A stretch of 6,703 nt of DNA from the NCBI GenBank assembly GCA_001515955.1, contig LOES01000061.1:1-6703 (forward strand), read 5' to 3'. This document shows, in pieces, positions 1 through 5,800 of this stretch (within the stretch, counting starts at the first letter, position 1; the number at the start of each line of letters is the position of its first letter). Source of the stretch: Clostridia bacterium BRH_c25 (GTDB taxonomy: Bacteria > Bacillota_A > Clostridia > Lutisporales > Lutisporaceae). A program made the translations under genes and the position numbers. The notes under the pieces were generated by a model. It saw only the letters and a program-made list of their open reading frames with translations, did not search any database and was not told where the DNA came from.

Positions 1-996
1 TATTCCATATTCCTTGTCAAGTCCGTAGGCTATTTCCGCATTGTCCCTTCCCTGAAAATCCAGCGACACCACCGCTGTCCTGCCCATAATGCCTTCGATT
101 CCTGCAAGTCTTACATCCTTCATATTGGATATCTCATTTATAAATGCTCCTGTCAGTCTCATTTCACTGGCCCAGACGTTTTCTATACCGATTGTCTCCA
201 GATATTTCAGGGCTGTATTGAGTCCAAATATCCCTGGAATGTTGGGAGTCCCCGCTTCAAATTTGTCCGGCAGGTATTCCGGCTGTTCCTCACTGTCTGA
301 AAAGCTTCCCGTCCCCCCGGTTATGTAAGGACTCATTGTATTTGCCAATCTGTCACTTACCACAAAACCGCCTATACCCTGAGGCCCCATAAGCCCTTTA
401 TGTCCTGTGAAAGCAATTGCGTCAGCATTCAGCTGTTGAAAATCCAGCCTCAGGGCTCCCGCGCTCTGTGCTGAGTCTATTATGAAAGCAAGCCCCTTTT
501 CCTTGCATATTTCTCCAATTTCATAAATTGGCAGCACAGTACCGCTGACATTGGATGCATGAGTCATTATAACTGCTTTTGTATTGGCTTTTATTTGCCC
601 TGTTATATTCTTTGAATCCAGCACTCCATAGTTATTGCACTGTACTCGCGAGAATTCCGCTTCTTCTTTAAGCTGCATCAGCGGCCTCATCACTGCATTG
701 TGCTCCATGGAGGACACTATGCAATGGTCTCCTTTCCTGATAAAACCTTTTATTATATAGTTCAGGCTCTGGGTTATATTCTGGGTGAATATAACGTTTT
801 CCGGCTTGTCAAAATTAAAAAGCCTGCAAAGCTGCTCCCTTGTCTCAAAAACCACTTCCTCGGCAGAAAGCGAGCTTTTATATACTCCCCGCTTCACATT
901 GCAGCCGATATTGTCTATAAAATGCTTAACTGCATCACTGACTCCAGGTGCCTTGGGATATGCAGTGGCAGCATTGTCCAAATATGCTCCGTTCAT
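1..996 (-). CDS. Cysteine desulfurase-family class V aminotransferase (3' end outside window)
   Basis: This is a PLP-dependent enzyme of the NifS/IscS/Csd superfamily. Such enzymes remove sulfur or selenium from cysteine or selenocysteine and pass it on as a persulfide or perselenide. The frame is open for 332 residues to the window edge. The usual length is about 380, so the C-terminal part, including the region expected to hold the catalytic cysteine loop, is not visible. Visible landmarks are the N-terminal YLDNAATAYPK, SMEHNAVMRP near residue 100, THASNVSGT at 145-153, the PLP-ring aspartate in FIIDSAQSAG (D174), the Schiff-base lysine in TGHKGLMGPQG (K200), and FEAGTPNIPG at 246-255. These resemble the clostridial 'cysteine desulfurase family protein' subgroup (am_tr_V_EGC-10 type) more than housekeeping IscS. 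The ATG at 996 has AGGGAG eight bases upstream (1005-1010). The gene lies downstream of the SEDS gene on the same strand but has its own candidate promoter. Its link to the yedE operon is inferred from proximity. Confidence 0.9.
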   Translation of the reverse strand, partial: MNGAYLDNAATAYPKAPGVSDAVKHFIDNIGCNVKRGVYKSSLSAEEVVFETREQLCRLFNFDKPENVIFTQNITQSLNYIIKGFIRKGDHCIVSSMEHNAVMRPLMQLKEEAEFSRVQCNNYGVLDSKNITGQIKANTKAVIMTHASNVSGTVLPIYEIGEICKEKGLAFIIDSAQSAGALRLDFQQLNADAIAFTGHKGLMGPQGIGGFVVSDRLANTMSPYITGGTGSFSDSEEQPEYLPDKFEAGTPNIPGIFGLNTALKYLETIGIENVWASEMRLTGAFINEISNMKDVRLAGIEGIMGRTAVVSLDFQGRDNAEIAYGLDKEYGI

Positions 997-1025
997 TGAT
1001 TTCACTCCCTTACTTTTACTCATTA

Positions 1026-1054
1026 AGCATATAATATCCACCAGTGTTTGTCAT
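1026..1054 (-). promoter_or_regulatory. Candidate sigma-A promoter for the desulfurase gene
   Basis: On the minus strand, ATGACA (1049-1054, five of six matches to the -35 consensus) is separated by exactly 17 bases from TATGCT (1026-1031, four of six matches to the -10). Transcription would start near 1019, giving a leader of about 20-25 nt that contains the AGGGAG site. This would let the desulfurase be expressed independently of the PadR-controlled genes upstream. Motif match only. Confidence 0.45.
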
Positions 1055-1094
1055 AAAAAAATTAGCTTCACTCGTTTTTGTTCGCTACTTATAT

Positions 1095-1106
1095 ATTTCG
1101 CGAAAT
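1095..1106. repeat. 12-bp perfect palindrome in the SEDS-desulfurase gap
   Basis: ATTTCGCGAAAT is a perfect palindrome in the 137-bp gap between the SEDS-like stop and the desulfurase start, about 40 bp upstream of the candidate -35. It could be a small regulator site. It is too loop-poor for a terminator on its own and has no T-tract. Confidence 0.35.
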
Positions 1107-1133
1107 GTTTCCTTGATTGTTATTGAATTCGCA

Positions 1134-2282
1134 CTATACCCGATGTAATAGCTTAAGTGCGTTCAATATAGTATTCAAATTTATAATTATCTTGCCGTCT
1201 GTTATCTCAACCAGCTTATTCTTTCTCAACAGCGTTTCTGTCAAATTGTCTCGAACCAAGTCTCCCGATTTGAATACTGAAAGCATTATACCGATGAGAG
1301 TCATATTTATAACTATAGCTGTTCTGCCATAAGAGATAAGCGGCAGTGTAAGCTGACTAAACAGTTGAAATCCCAGGTTGCTTGAAACATATAGTATTAC
1401 TTGTATTGTAAATGTAATAAGTACAGAAGTGGATACAAGCTTCCCCAAAACACTTTTTTGCCTTGAACAAAGCATAAAAGCCCGTACAATAAACGCCAGT
1501 ATGACAGCCATTACAACAGCAAATACTATCCAGCCAAATCTATGTATCAGGTATGTCAGCAGGAAATCAGCCTCTATATCCGGCAGCATATAGCCAATTG
1601 TAAGCAGTATAAGGCATGCCAGTGTAATCAAAATCACGCTTGATAAACTGGGAATATATAAACCTATGAGCACGGGAAATATGTACAATACACCGCTCAT
1701 TACAATCCCTAAGTACCCTTTGGTTCTCATGCTGTAAATTATTCCTGCAAAAGCTGTAGGAAAAAACAATAATATGGACTGAGCATAAAAGTACTTGCCG
1801 TTAATAACAGGAGATACTGCAATAACCCCAATTATTAAAGCAATAAGGCCGAAATAGATTGTCTTCGGATACTTGCCTATAGTCGTAAAGTCAAGTGAAT
1901 AGGCAAGCACCATGCTGCCTATGCCAAGTACCGCCCCCACTGCACCGTTGGTCAAAGTTAACGGCATACCAGTACCATATGAAACAAGTGCTCTCAATAC
2001 TAATCCGGTTAATAGTGAAATACCCGCCAGCAAAACTATACCCCACTCAACCTTAGGTCTATAGGTACGGTCGAGCTCCGAACCAACAAGAACAGGGTCG
2101 CCCATTTCTTCTATAGCTTTGTCTATTGCGGCTTCTTCATCCAATCCTTCAGCCACAAATGCACTTTTTTGATCAATCATATGGTCTTCAAGCTCTTTTG
2201 AAATGATACTATGGGCCTTTTTCCATCTTATTTGCTCACAGACAGTTTTTGAGTATTCACATATTTTAGCAGGTAATTGCAA
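1134..2282 (-). CDS. HAAS-prefix / FtsW-RodA-SpoVE (SEDS)-like membrane protein
   Basis: This is a 382-residue integral membrane protein. Residues 1-80 are soluble and contain SKTVCEQIRWKKAH, LEDHMIDQKSAFVAEGLDEE, and AIEEMGDPVLVGSELDR. This resembles the HAAS or 'permease prefix' helical domain commonly encoded next to PadR regulators. From residue 80 on there are about nine or ten hydrophobic segments related to SEDS glycosyltransferases. LPDIEADF (233-240) aligns with the LPExxTDF motif and keeps the aspartate (D239) that is catalytic in RodA/FtsW. SNLGF near 301-305 and LPLISYG at 313-319 followed by GIMLSV match the C-terminal SEDS signature. The glycine-rich GSGGxxGxGxG loop that normally precedes the aspartate is absent. 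I chose the TTG at 2282 because GAGGGGG (2291-2297) lies eight bases upstream and the homology starts soon after. The frame extends to 2354 but has no good site there. The start overlaps the padR end by 17 bp, suggesting translational coupling. Peptidoglycan polymerase activity is uncertain; a regulatory or stress role under PadR control is possible. Confidence 0.85.
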   Translation of the reverse strand: MQLPAKICEYSKTVCEQIRWKKAHSIISKELEDHMIDQKSAFVAEGLDEEAAIDKAIEEMGDPVLVGSELDRTYRPKVEWGIVLLAGISLLTGLVLRALVSYGTGMPLTLTNGAVGAVLGIGSMVLAYSLDFTTIGKYPKTIYFGLIALIIGVIAVSPVINGKYFYAQSILLFFPTAFAGIIYSMRTKGYLGIVMSGVLYIFPVLIGLYIPSLSSVILITLACLILLTIGYMLPDIEADFLLTYLIHRFGWIVFAVVMAVILAFIVRAFMLCSRQKSVLGKLVSTSVLITFTIQVILYVSSNLGFQLFSQLTLPLISYGRTAIVINMTLIGIMLSVFKSGDLVRDNLTETLLRKNKLVEITDGKIIINLNTILNALKLLHRV

Positions 2283-2616
2283 TATTAGCACCCCCTCGCA
2301 AAACCCGGTTAACTGCAGAAGTATAAGTTTCCCACTCTTCCCTCTTATCAGCAAGCATTCCTTTGCCCTTTTTTGTGATGCTGTAATATTTTCTCACTCT
2401 TGAGCTATCTACATTTTCATCATAGGAATTTATCATGCCCTGTTCCTCAAGGCTATGCAGCAGCGGATAAAGTGTCCCGGCCTTTAATGAAAATGTATCA
2501 TCGGACCTTTTTGAAAGCTCCTCAATCATCTGATATCCATACATGTCCTTATCTTCAAGCAGCTTTAATATAAGCATTGTTGTGCTGCCGGTAAGCAAGC
2601 TTTTGTTGATAGCCAT
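2266..2616 (-). CDS. PadR-family transcriptional repressor
   Basis: This is a 116-residue winged-helix DNA-binding protein of the PadR family, probably dimeric and cytoplasmic. Family features visible are LLTGSTTMLILKLLEDKDMYGYQMIEEL (split here by function: helix 1 then the GYQM segment, about 7-34), the recognition-helix and wing region SLKAGTLYPLLHSLEEQGMI (43-62), and RKYYSITKKGKGML (75-88). The short C-terminal tail fits the small PadR subclass. The ATG at 2616 has AAGGAG eight bases upstream (2625-2630). The promoter is embedded in a large palindromic operator, so autorepression is very likely. The overlapping SEDS-like gene would be controlled by the same operator. The pairing of a PadR gene with a following HAAS-domain membrane protein is a recurring Bacillota arrangement. 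The inducer cannot be read from the sequence. Confidence 0.93.
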   Translation of the reverse strand: MAINKSLLTGSTTMLILKLLEDKDMYGYQMIEELSKRSDDTFSLKAGTLYPLLHSLEEQGMINSYDENVDSSRVRKYYSITKKGKGMLADKREEWETYTSAVNRVLRGGANIAITC

Positions 2617-2633
2617 TGACTCATCTCCTTCTT

Positions 2634-2680
2634 ATATATCGATCATCTATATATTCATTATATATAGATGATCGATATAT
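2634..2680. promoter_or_regulatory. Double-palindromic operator, probably for PadR
   Basis: Positions 2634-2654 and 2660-2680 are perfect 21-bp inverted copies separated by TCATT (2655-2659). Each arm is itself nearly palindromic: six bases of alternating AT, a core of the form GATSATC with one variable base on each side, then six bases of alternating AT, with 18 of 21 positions symmetric. The structure therefore looks like two dimer sites back to back. One covers the promoter spacer and the other covers the transcription start and early leader. Its position directly ahead of padR makes PadR the obvious ligand; this is inference. Confidence 0.7.
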
Positions 2681-2685
2681 TGCAA
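2657..2685 (-). promoter_or_regulatory. padR operon promoter
   Basis: On the minus strand, TTGCAA (2680-2685) and a perfect TATAAT (2657-2662) are separated by exactly 17 bases. The predicted start is near 2650, about 34 bases before the ATG. The spacer lies almost wholly inside one arm of the inverted repeat and the -10 lies at its centre. A repressor bound there would block RNA polymerase. Confidence 0.75.
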
Positions 2686-2749
2686 TAGCCGTATGTTCAA
2701 ACCAAGATTTTTTGACTCATATATATTAGGGAATACATATTGAATAAAG

Positions 2750-2831
2750 CAAAAGCAGCTGCTCTAACCTGTTCCAACAACGGTCTCCGGGAGCATACCT
2801 TCTATGAAGGGAGCCTACTAACATTTTAGTA
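2750..2831. other. G+C-richer intergenic element with hairpin potential
   Basis: Within the gene-free stretch 2686-2987, positions 2754-2819 are about 53% G+C while the flanks are strongly AT-rich. The element contains a 10-bp palindrome AGCAGCTGCT (2754-2763), a possible stem GCTC (2761-2764) with GAGC (2791-2794) enclosing ACCTGT/ACA..GGT pairing, the hairpin CCTTC-TAT-GAAGG (2798-2810), and the hairpin TACTAA-CATT-TTAGTA (2816-2831). GGGAGC occurs twice (2789-2794 and 2809-2814), so the first stem has two possible partners. It matches no riboswitch or small RNA that I recognise, and its strand is unknown. The remainder of the stretch holds a weak 7-bp inverted repeat (AACTATA 2847-2853, TATAGTT 2863-2869) and the AT-rich yedE leader. 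No ORF of note is present. Confidence 0.35.
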
Positions 2832-2895
2832 CATTTCATCAGCATTAACTATAAATTTTTCCTATAGTTCCATATGTGTCCATCTAATATATCAA

Positions 2896-2925
2896 TTACT
2901 AATTTGTTAAATAATTAATTATAAT
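2896..2925 (+). promoter_or_regulatory. Weak candidate promoter for the yedE operon
   Basis: A perfect TATAAT at 2920-2925 is preceded at 18 bases by TTACTA (2896-2901), which matches only three of six -35 positions. The region is so AT-rich that a chance TATAAT is not surprising. If real, transcription would start near 2932 with a leader of about 55 nt. The alternative is an upstream start that includes the G+C-rich element in the leader. Confidence 0.3.
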
Positions 2926-2987
2926 TACATTGAAGTTATATTTATTATGCGGTGCTTTTAATAAAAATCACCACTAGGAGGTTAATC

Positions 2988-4073
2988 ATGAGGGAAAAGA
3001 AAGGAATTATTATCACAGGTGCTATAGTAGGCTTGCTGTCTGTCCTTCTGGTCAAATTCGGAAATCCTGTGAACATGGGTATTTGTATTGCCTGCTTCAT
3101 CAGGGATATTGCAGGAGCTTTGGGGCTCCACAGGGCAGAGGTGGTGCAGTATATAAGGCCGGAAATATCAGGCATAGTACTGGGCGCTTTCCTGACAGCC
3201 TTCGGTATGAAGGAGTTTTCTGCAAAAGGTGGTTCCTCACCTCTGGTGCGGTTCGTCCTTGGTTTCATTGTTATGATCGGTGCCCTTATGTTCCTGGGCT
3301 GTCCGCTGAGAATGGTACTCAGAATAGCAGGAGGCGACATTAATGCTTTGATAGGCCTTGCAGGCTTTGCAGCAGGAATAGGTGTTGGAATAGTCTTCCT
3401 GAACAAGGGCTTCTCATTAAAAAGAACTTACAGTCTGGCAAAATTCGAGGGATACGTTTTCCCTGCAGTTATGGCAGGCTTGCTGGTGCTTCTTTTAGCC
3501 AAGCCGGCCTTCATATTCTTCAGTGAAAAGGGCCCCGGTGCCGCACATGCAGCTGTGCTCCTGTCACTTGCTGCCGGGCTCATAGTAGGTGCTCTTGCAC
3601 AAAGGACCAGGCTCTGCATGGTAGGCGGGATCAGAGACCTGATTCTCTTCAAGGACTGGTATCTTATTTCCGGCTTCCTTGCAATACTTGCAACAGCAAT
3701 GATAGGCAACCTTGTAATAGGAAAATTCAGTCTTGGCTTTGCAGACCAGCCGGTAGCTCATGCAGACGGACTTTGGAATTTCCTCGGAATGGCTTTGGCA
3801 GGATGGGGTTCTGTTCTTCTCGGAGGATGCCCTCTTAGGCAGCTTATTCTCTCTGCTGAAGGGAATATTGACTCTGTAATGACTGTAATAGGCATGACAG
3901 CAGGAGCAGCTTTTGCTCACAACTTTAGTCTTGCTGCTTCAGCAAACGGACCAAGTCCAAATGGCAAGACAGCAGTTATAATCGGGTTTGCTGTGCTGCT
4001 GGTTGTATCATATTTCAACCTGGAAAAAACAGTTGAAGTTAAAATGAAGGGAGATGTTGAGCTTGAAGCTTGA
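2988..4073 (+). CDS. yedE: YedE-family selenium/sulfur membrane transporter
   Basis: This is a 361-residue polytopic inner-membrane protein of the YeeE/YedE family. YeeE is a thiosulfate transporter whose membrane-embedded cysteines guide the substrate; the version here resembles the YedE subgroup linked to selenium metabolism. The protein shows an internal duplication. The N-half has NPVNMGICIACFIRD (26-40) and LGCPLRMVLRIAGGD (103-117). The C-half has AQRTRLCMVGGIRD (204-217) and GGCPLRQLILSAEGN (279-293). Cysteines are C33, C36, C105, C210 and C281; C33 aligns with C210 and C105 with C281, while C36 is extra. HRAEVVQYIRPEISG (48-62) is typical of the seleno subgroup. The ATG at 2988 was chosen because AGGAGG (2976-2981) lies six bases upstream; the frame extends to a GTG at 2952 with no such site. 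It heads a three-gene operon with two small carrier proteins. The transported species (a selenium or sulfur compound) is not settled by sequence. Confidence 0.9.
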   Translation: MREKKGIIITGAIVGLLSVLLVKFGNPVNMGICIACFIRDIAGALGLHRAEVVQYIRPEISGIVLGAFLTAFGMKEFSAKGGSSPLVRFVLGFIVMIGALMFLGCPLRMVLRIAGGDINALIGLAGFAAGIGVGIVFLNKGFSLKRTYSLAKFEGYVFPAVMAGLLVLLLAKPAFIFFSEKGPGAAHAAVLLSLAAGLIVGALAQRTRLCMVGGIRDLILFKDWYLISGFLAILATAMIGNLVIGKFSLGFADQPVAHADGLWNFLGMALAGWGSVLLGGCPLRQLILSAEGNIDSVMTVIGMTAGAAFAHNFSLAASANGPSPNGKTAVIIGFAVLLVVSYFNLEKTVEVKMKGDVELEA

Positions 4074-4275
4074 TCAAATAGATGCAAGAGGGCTCTCGTG
4101 CCCACAGCCCGTTCTTCTTACAAAGAAGGGCGTAGAGAAAAATCCTGAAGGAATTCAGGTGCTGGTTGACAATACCACAGCCCGTGACAATATAACCAGA
4201 TTTGCCAACAACTCCGGATACAAGGTTGAGACAAACACTCAGGGCAGCGGCTTCCTTCTGACCCTGAAGAAGTAA
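4054..4275 (+). CDS. TusA-like single-domain sulfur/selenium carrier
   Basis: This is a small cytosolic TusA/SirA-fold protein (73 residues from the ATG). IDARGLSCPQPVLLTKK (9-25) carries the CPxP signature with the persulfide-bearing cysteine C16, its only cysteine. VDNTTARDNITRFANNSGY (38-56) matches the next conserved block. Proteins of this family accept sulfur from a cysteine desulfurase and pass it on. It corresponds to the N-terminal domain of the selenium-metabolism protein YedF, but the C-terminal domain of YedF is missing. The gene overlaps the yedE end by 20 bp. The start is ambiguous: the ATG at 4054 directly abuts AGGGAG (4048-4053), whereas a TTG at 4063 lies nine bases after it and would give a protein beginning MKLDQIDARG, which suits the family better. 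The gene is certain; its substrate (sulfur or selenium) is inferred from its neighbours. Confidence 0.9.
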   Translation: MLSLKLDQIDARGLSCPQPVLLTKKGVEKNPEGIQVLVDNTTARDNITRFANNSGYKVETNTQGSGFLLTLKK

Positions 4276-4276
4276 C

Positions 4277-4513
4277 ATGCAGTATCTGGCAACCTTCTTC
4301 ACTCACTGCGGAGCGGTAAAGTACCAGAACCATCTGAAGAACCAAAGCATACCGGTGGAGCTTATGCCGGTGCCCAGGAAGCTAAGCTCGAGCTGCGGGG
4401 TTTCTGCACGGTTTGAATACGATGAGGATATAAGGTCAATGATAAGTGAAGATATTGAAAGCCTCTTTGCAGTGGAGGATAAGGAGTATAAGCTTTTATA
4501 CCGGAATGTATGA
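4277..4513 (+). CDS. DUF3343 putative Se/S carrier-like protein
   Basis: This is a 78-residue cytosolic protein of the DUF3343 family, annotated as putative Se/S carrier-like and repeatedly found beside selenium or sulfur genes. The core signature is IPVELMPVPRKLSSSCGVSARF (25-46 in two parts: the PVPR turn, then SSSCG), with the conserved cysteine C40. A second cysteine, C11, lies in FFTHCGAV near the N-terminus. The ATG follows the TusA-like stop by one base, so translation is probably coupled; upstream there is only a weak GAAGAAG site at 4267-4273. The last codon abuts the terminator stem. By analogy it may take the chalcogen from the TusA-like protein or hand it to a later acceptor. No biochemical role is established that I can cite. 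Confidence 0.88.
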   Translation: MQYLATFFTHCGAVKYQNHLKNQSIPVELMPVPRKLSSSCGVSARFEYDEDIRSMISEDIESLFAVEDKEYKLLYRNV

Positions 4514-4550
4514 GAAAAGGATTGAAGCACGATGCTTCAATCCTTTTCTC
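4512..4550. terminator. Bidirectional rho-independent terminator between convergent genes
   Basis: Positions 4512-4529 and 4533-4550 form a perfect 18-bp inverted repeat around the loop CGA. The stem is A-rich on its 5' side and T-rich on its 3' side on both strands (CCTTTTCTC at the 3' end), so the T-tract is part of the stem. It begins within the TGA of the DUF3343 gene and ends two bases before the stop codon of the convergent gene. It therefore serves both transcripts. Confidence 0.85.
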
Positions 4551-4552
4551 TA

Positions 4553-5746
4553 TTACATGCTTTTATACATAAGCCATTTTATTAAGGTCTCCACAGTCCT
4601 GTTGATAAGCTCCAGGCTCTTAAACATTTCCTCGTAGGTTTCTGCTATCGAATTTACTGTGTTTTCTGCATCGTCCGCTATGCTGCTCAAAAGCTCCTGT
4701 ATATGTGTGGCTGATTCTGCCGATTCGTCAGCCAGCTTTCCCACCTTCATGGCAATTATCGCGGAGCCCCTGCCTTTTGTGCTTGCATTTTCCGCTTCGG
4801 CGGCAGCATTTATAGAAAGCAGCCTGCTTTCATCTATCATTACTGATATCAGGCTGAGGTCTTCATTGATCTTGTCCGTGTAGTTGGCAAGCTTTAAAAT
4901 CAGCTCCTTTGAATTCCTTGTATACTCTTCTATCCTGGCAATCTCTTCTCCGGCTTTTAATTCTTTACCCTTGCCCTTCAGCATGGTCTGGGTGTACTTA
5001 ATGATTTCCATGGCATTCTCCATGGATTCATTAATATTTGATATTATTGCCCTGACTTTTACGTTGGAGGTTGATACCTCTTCCTCCACTGATGATGCTT
5101 CCTCATTTTTTTCATTATAGCCGCCCAGGCTGCCTAACCCTTGCAAAAGCACCTCTTCAGCGTTCTCCATGCTTTGTGCGGATGCCTGAGCGTTGGAGAA
5201 GATGCTGTTGATGTTTTCATAGAAGCTATGGGTATTGGAAATTATTTTCAAAGCTCTTTTTGAAATGGATATGAGTAATGCTGCTGCAATACCAAACTGA
5301 AGTATATATACTGCAATGGAAAGGCCCCAAGCTCCGCCGCTTAATACCTCTCCCAGAATAAGGCCGAACACTGCCAAAGCAACAGAATGCCTGATTAGCT
5401 TTATGTCAAAATACAAGCAGGCAAAGCCTATCGGTATGACCGGAAGTATTATGACACCCATGTTCAGATAACAGTATCCAAAGATACAAAGTGCTGCAAC
5501 ACAGTAAATGTTCAGATACTTAAGCATACTTCCTTCCATCCTGAAGTGCCTGAATGCAATGGGAAGCGCGCAGACAACAGTGCCGGCACCGGCCATTAAT
5601 ATCAGATACATCCATGGAAGTGTTATTAAACCTGTGGCTTTAAGAATAACAATAGCTGCAATTGCTACCAGCAAAAGCTTGAATATCCTGACCAGCATGT
5701 CGTTTACATGGAGCGCGTTTTGACCGATAGCATCGTTCTGATACAT
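4553..5746 (-). CDS. Six-TM protein with divergent chemoreceptor-like signalling domain
   Basis: This is a 397-residue protein. Residues 22-161 contain about six membrane segments (roughly 23-40, 44-63, 76-93, 95-113, 119-134, 139-161) and no large extracellular sensor domain. The rest is a long helical region resembling the methyl-accepting chemotaxis protein cytoplasmic domain. The hairpin-tip area LLSINAAAEAENASTKGRGSAIIAMKVGKLADES (309-342, key residues) aligns with the [32 protein letters not shown] pattern, but the EAARAGE stretch that contacts CheA/CheW is altered to EAENAST and two residues differ in GFAVVA. The descending arm after the tip is only about 60 residues and the ascending arm about 130, so the hairpin is asymmetric. 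I chose the ATG at 5746: a G-tract (5755-5760) lies eight bases upstream; the frame extends to 5785 without support. It follows the GNAT gene by 54 bp and is likely co-transcribed. Whether it signals to CheA or has another role is unknown. Confidence 0.78.
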   Translation of the reverse strand: MYQNDAIGQNALHVNDMLVRIFKLLLVAIAAIVILKATGLITLPWMYLILMAGAGTVVCALPIAFRHFRMEGSMLKYLNIYCVAALCIFGYCYLNMGVIILPVIPIGFACLYFDIKLIRHSVALAVFGLILGEVLSGGAWGLSIAVYILQFGIAAALLISISKRALKIISNTHSFYENINSIFSNAQASAQSMENAEEVLLQGLGSLGGYNEKNEEASSVEEEVSTSNVKVRAIISNINESMENAMEIIKYTQTMLKGKGKELKAGEEIARIEEYTRNSKELILKLANYTDKINEDLSLISVMIDESRLLSINAAAEAENASTKGRGSAIIAMKVGKLADESAESATHIQELLSSIADDAENTVNSIAETYEEMFKSLELINRTVETLIKWLMYKSM

Positions 5747-5800
5747 CAAAGCATCCCCCCAAACTATATTATAGACCGTAGGCAAGATTATATATCTATA

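Noticed and set aside
1050..1090. Possible terminator after the SEDS-like gene: TAGC/GCTA arms followed by a T-run on the minus strand
   Set aside because: The stem is only 4 bp around a loop of about 17 nt, and the T-run overlaps the -35 area of the desulfurase promoter; the stability would be negligible.
2945..3406. 153-codon open frame antisense to yedE
   Set aside because: It has no ribosome binding site or family resemblance, has a low-complexity Pro/Ile-rich translation, and lies wholly opposite a conserved transporter.
3564..3920. 118-codon cysteine-rich open frame antisense to yedE
   Set aside because: The many Cys and Ser residues arise from reading the complement of the conserved gene; no initiation signal and no recognisable domain.
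4511..4550. UGA followed directly by a stem-loop at the DUF3343 end, resembling a bacterial SECIS arrangement in a selenium-linked operon
   Set aside because: The stem starts inside the UGA itself, a second in-frame TGA follows after three sense codons, and the T-rich perfect stem between convergent genes is best read as a terminator.
5755..5800. TATAAT-like sequence upstream of the six-TM signalling gene
   Set aside because: No acceptable -35 lies 16-18 bases upstream (the nearby TTGCCT is only 6 bases away), so co-transcription with the GNAT gene is the simpler reading.
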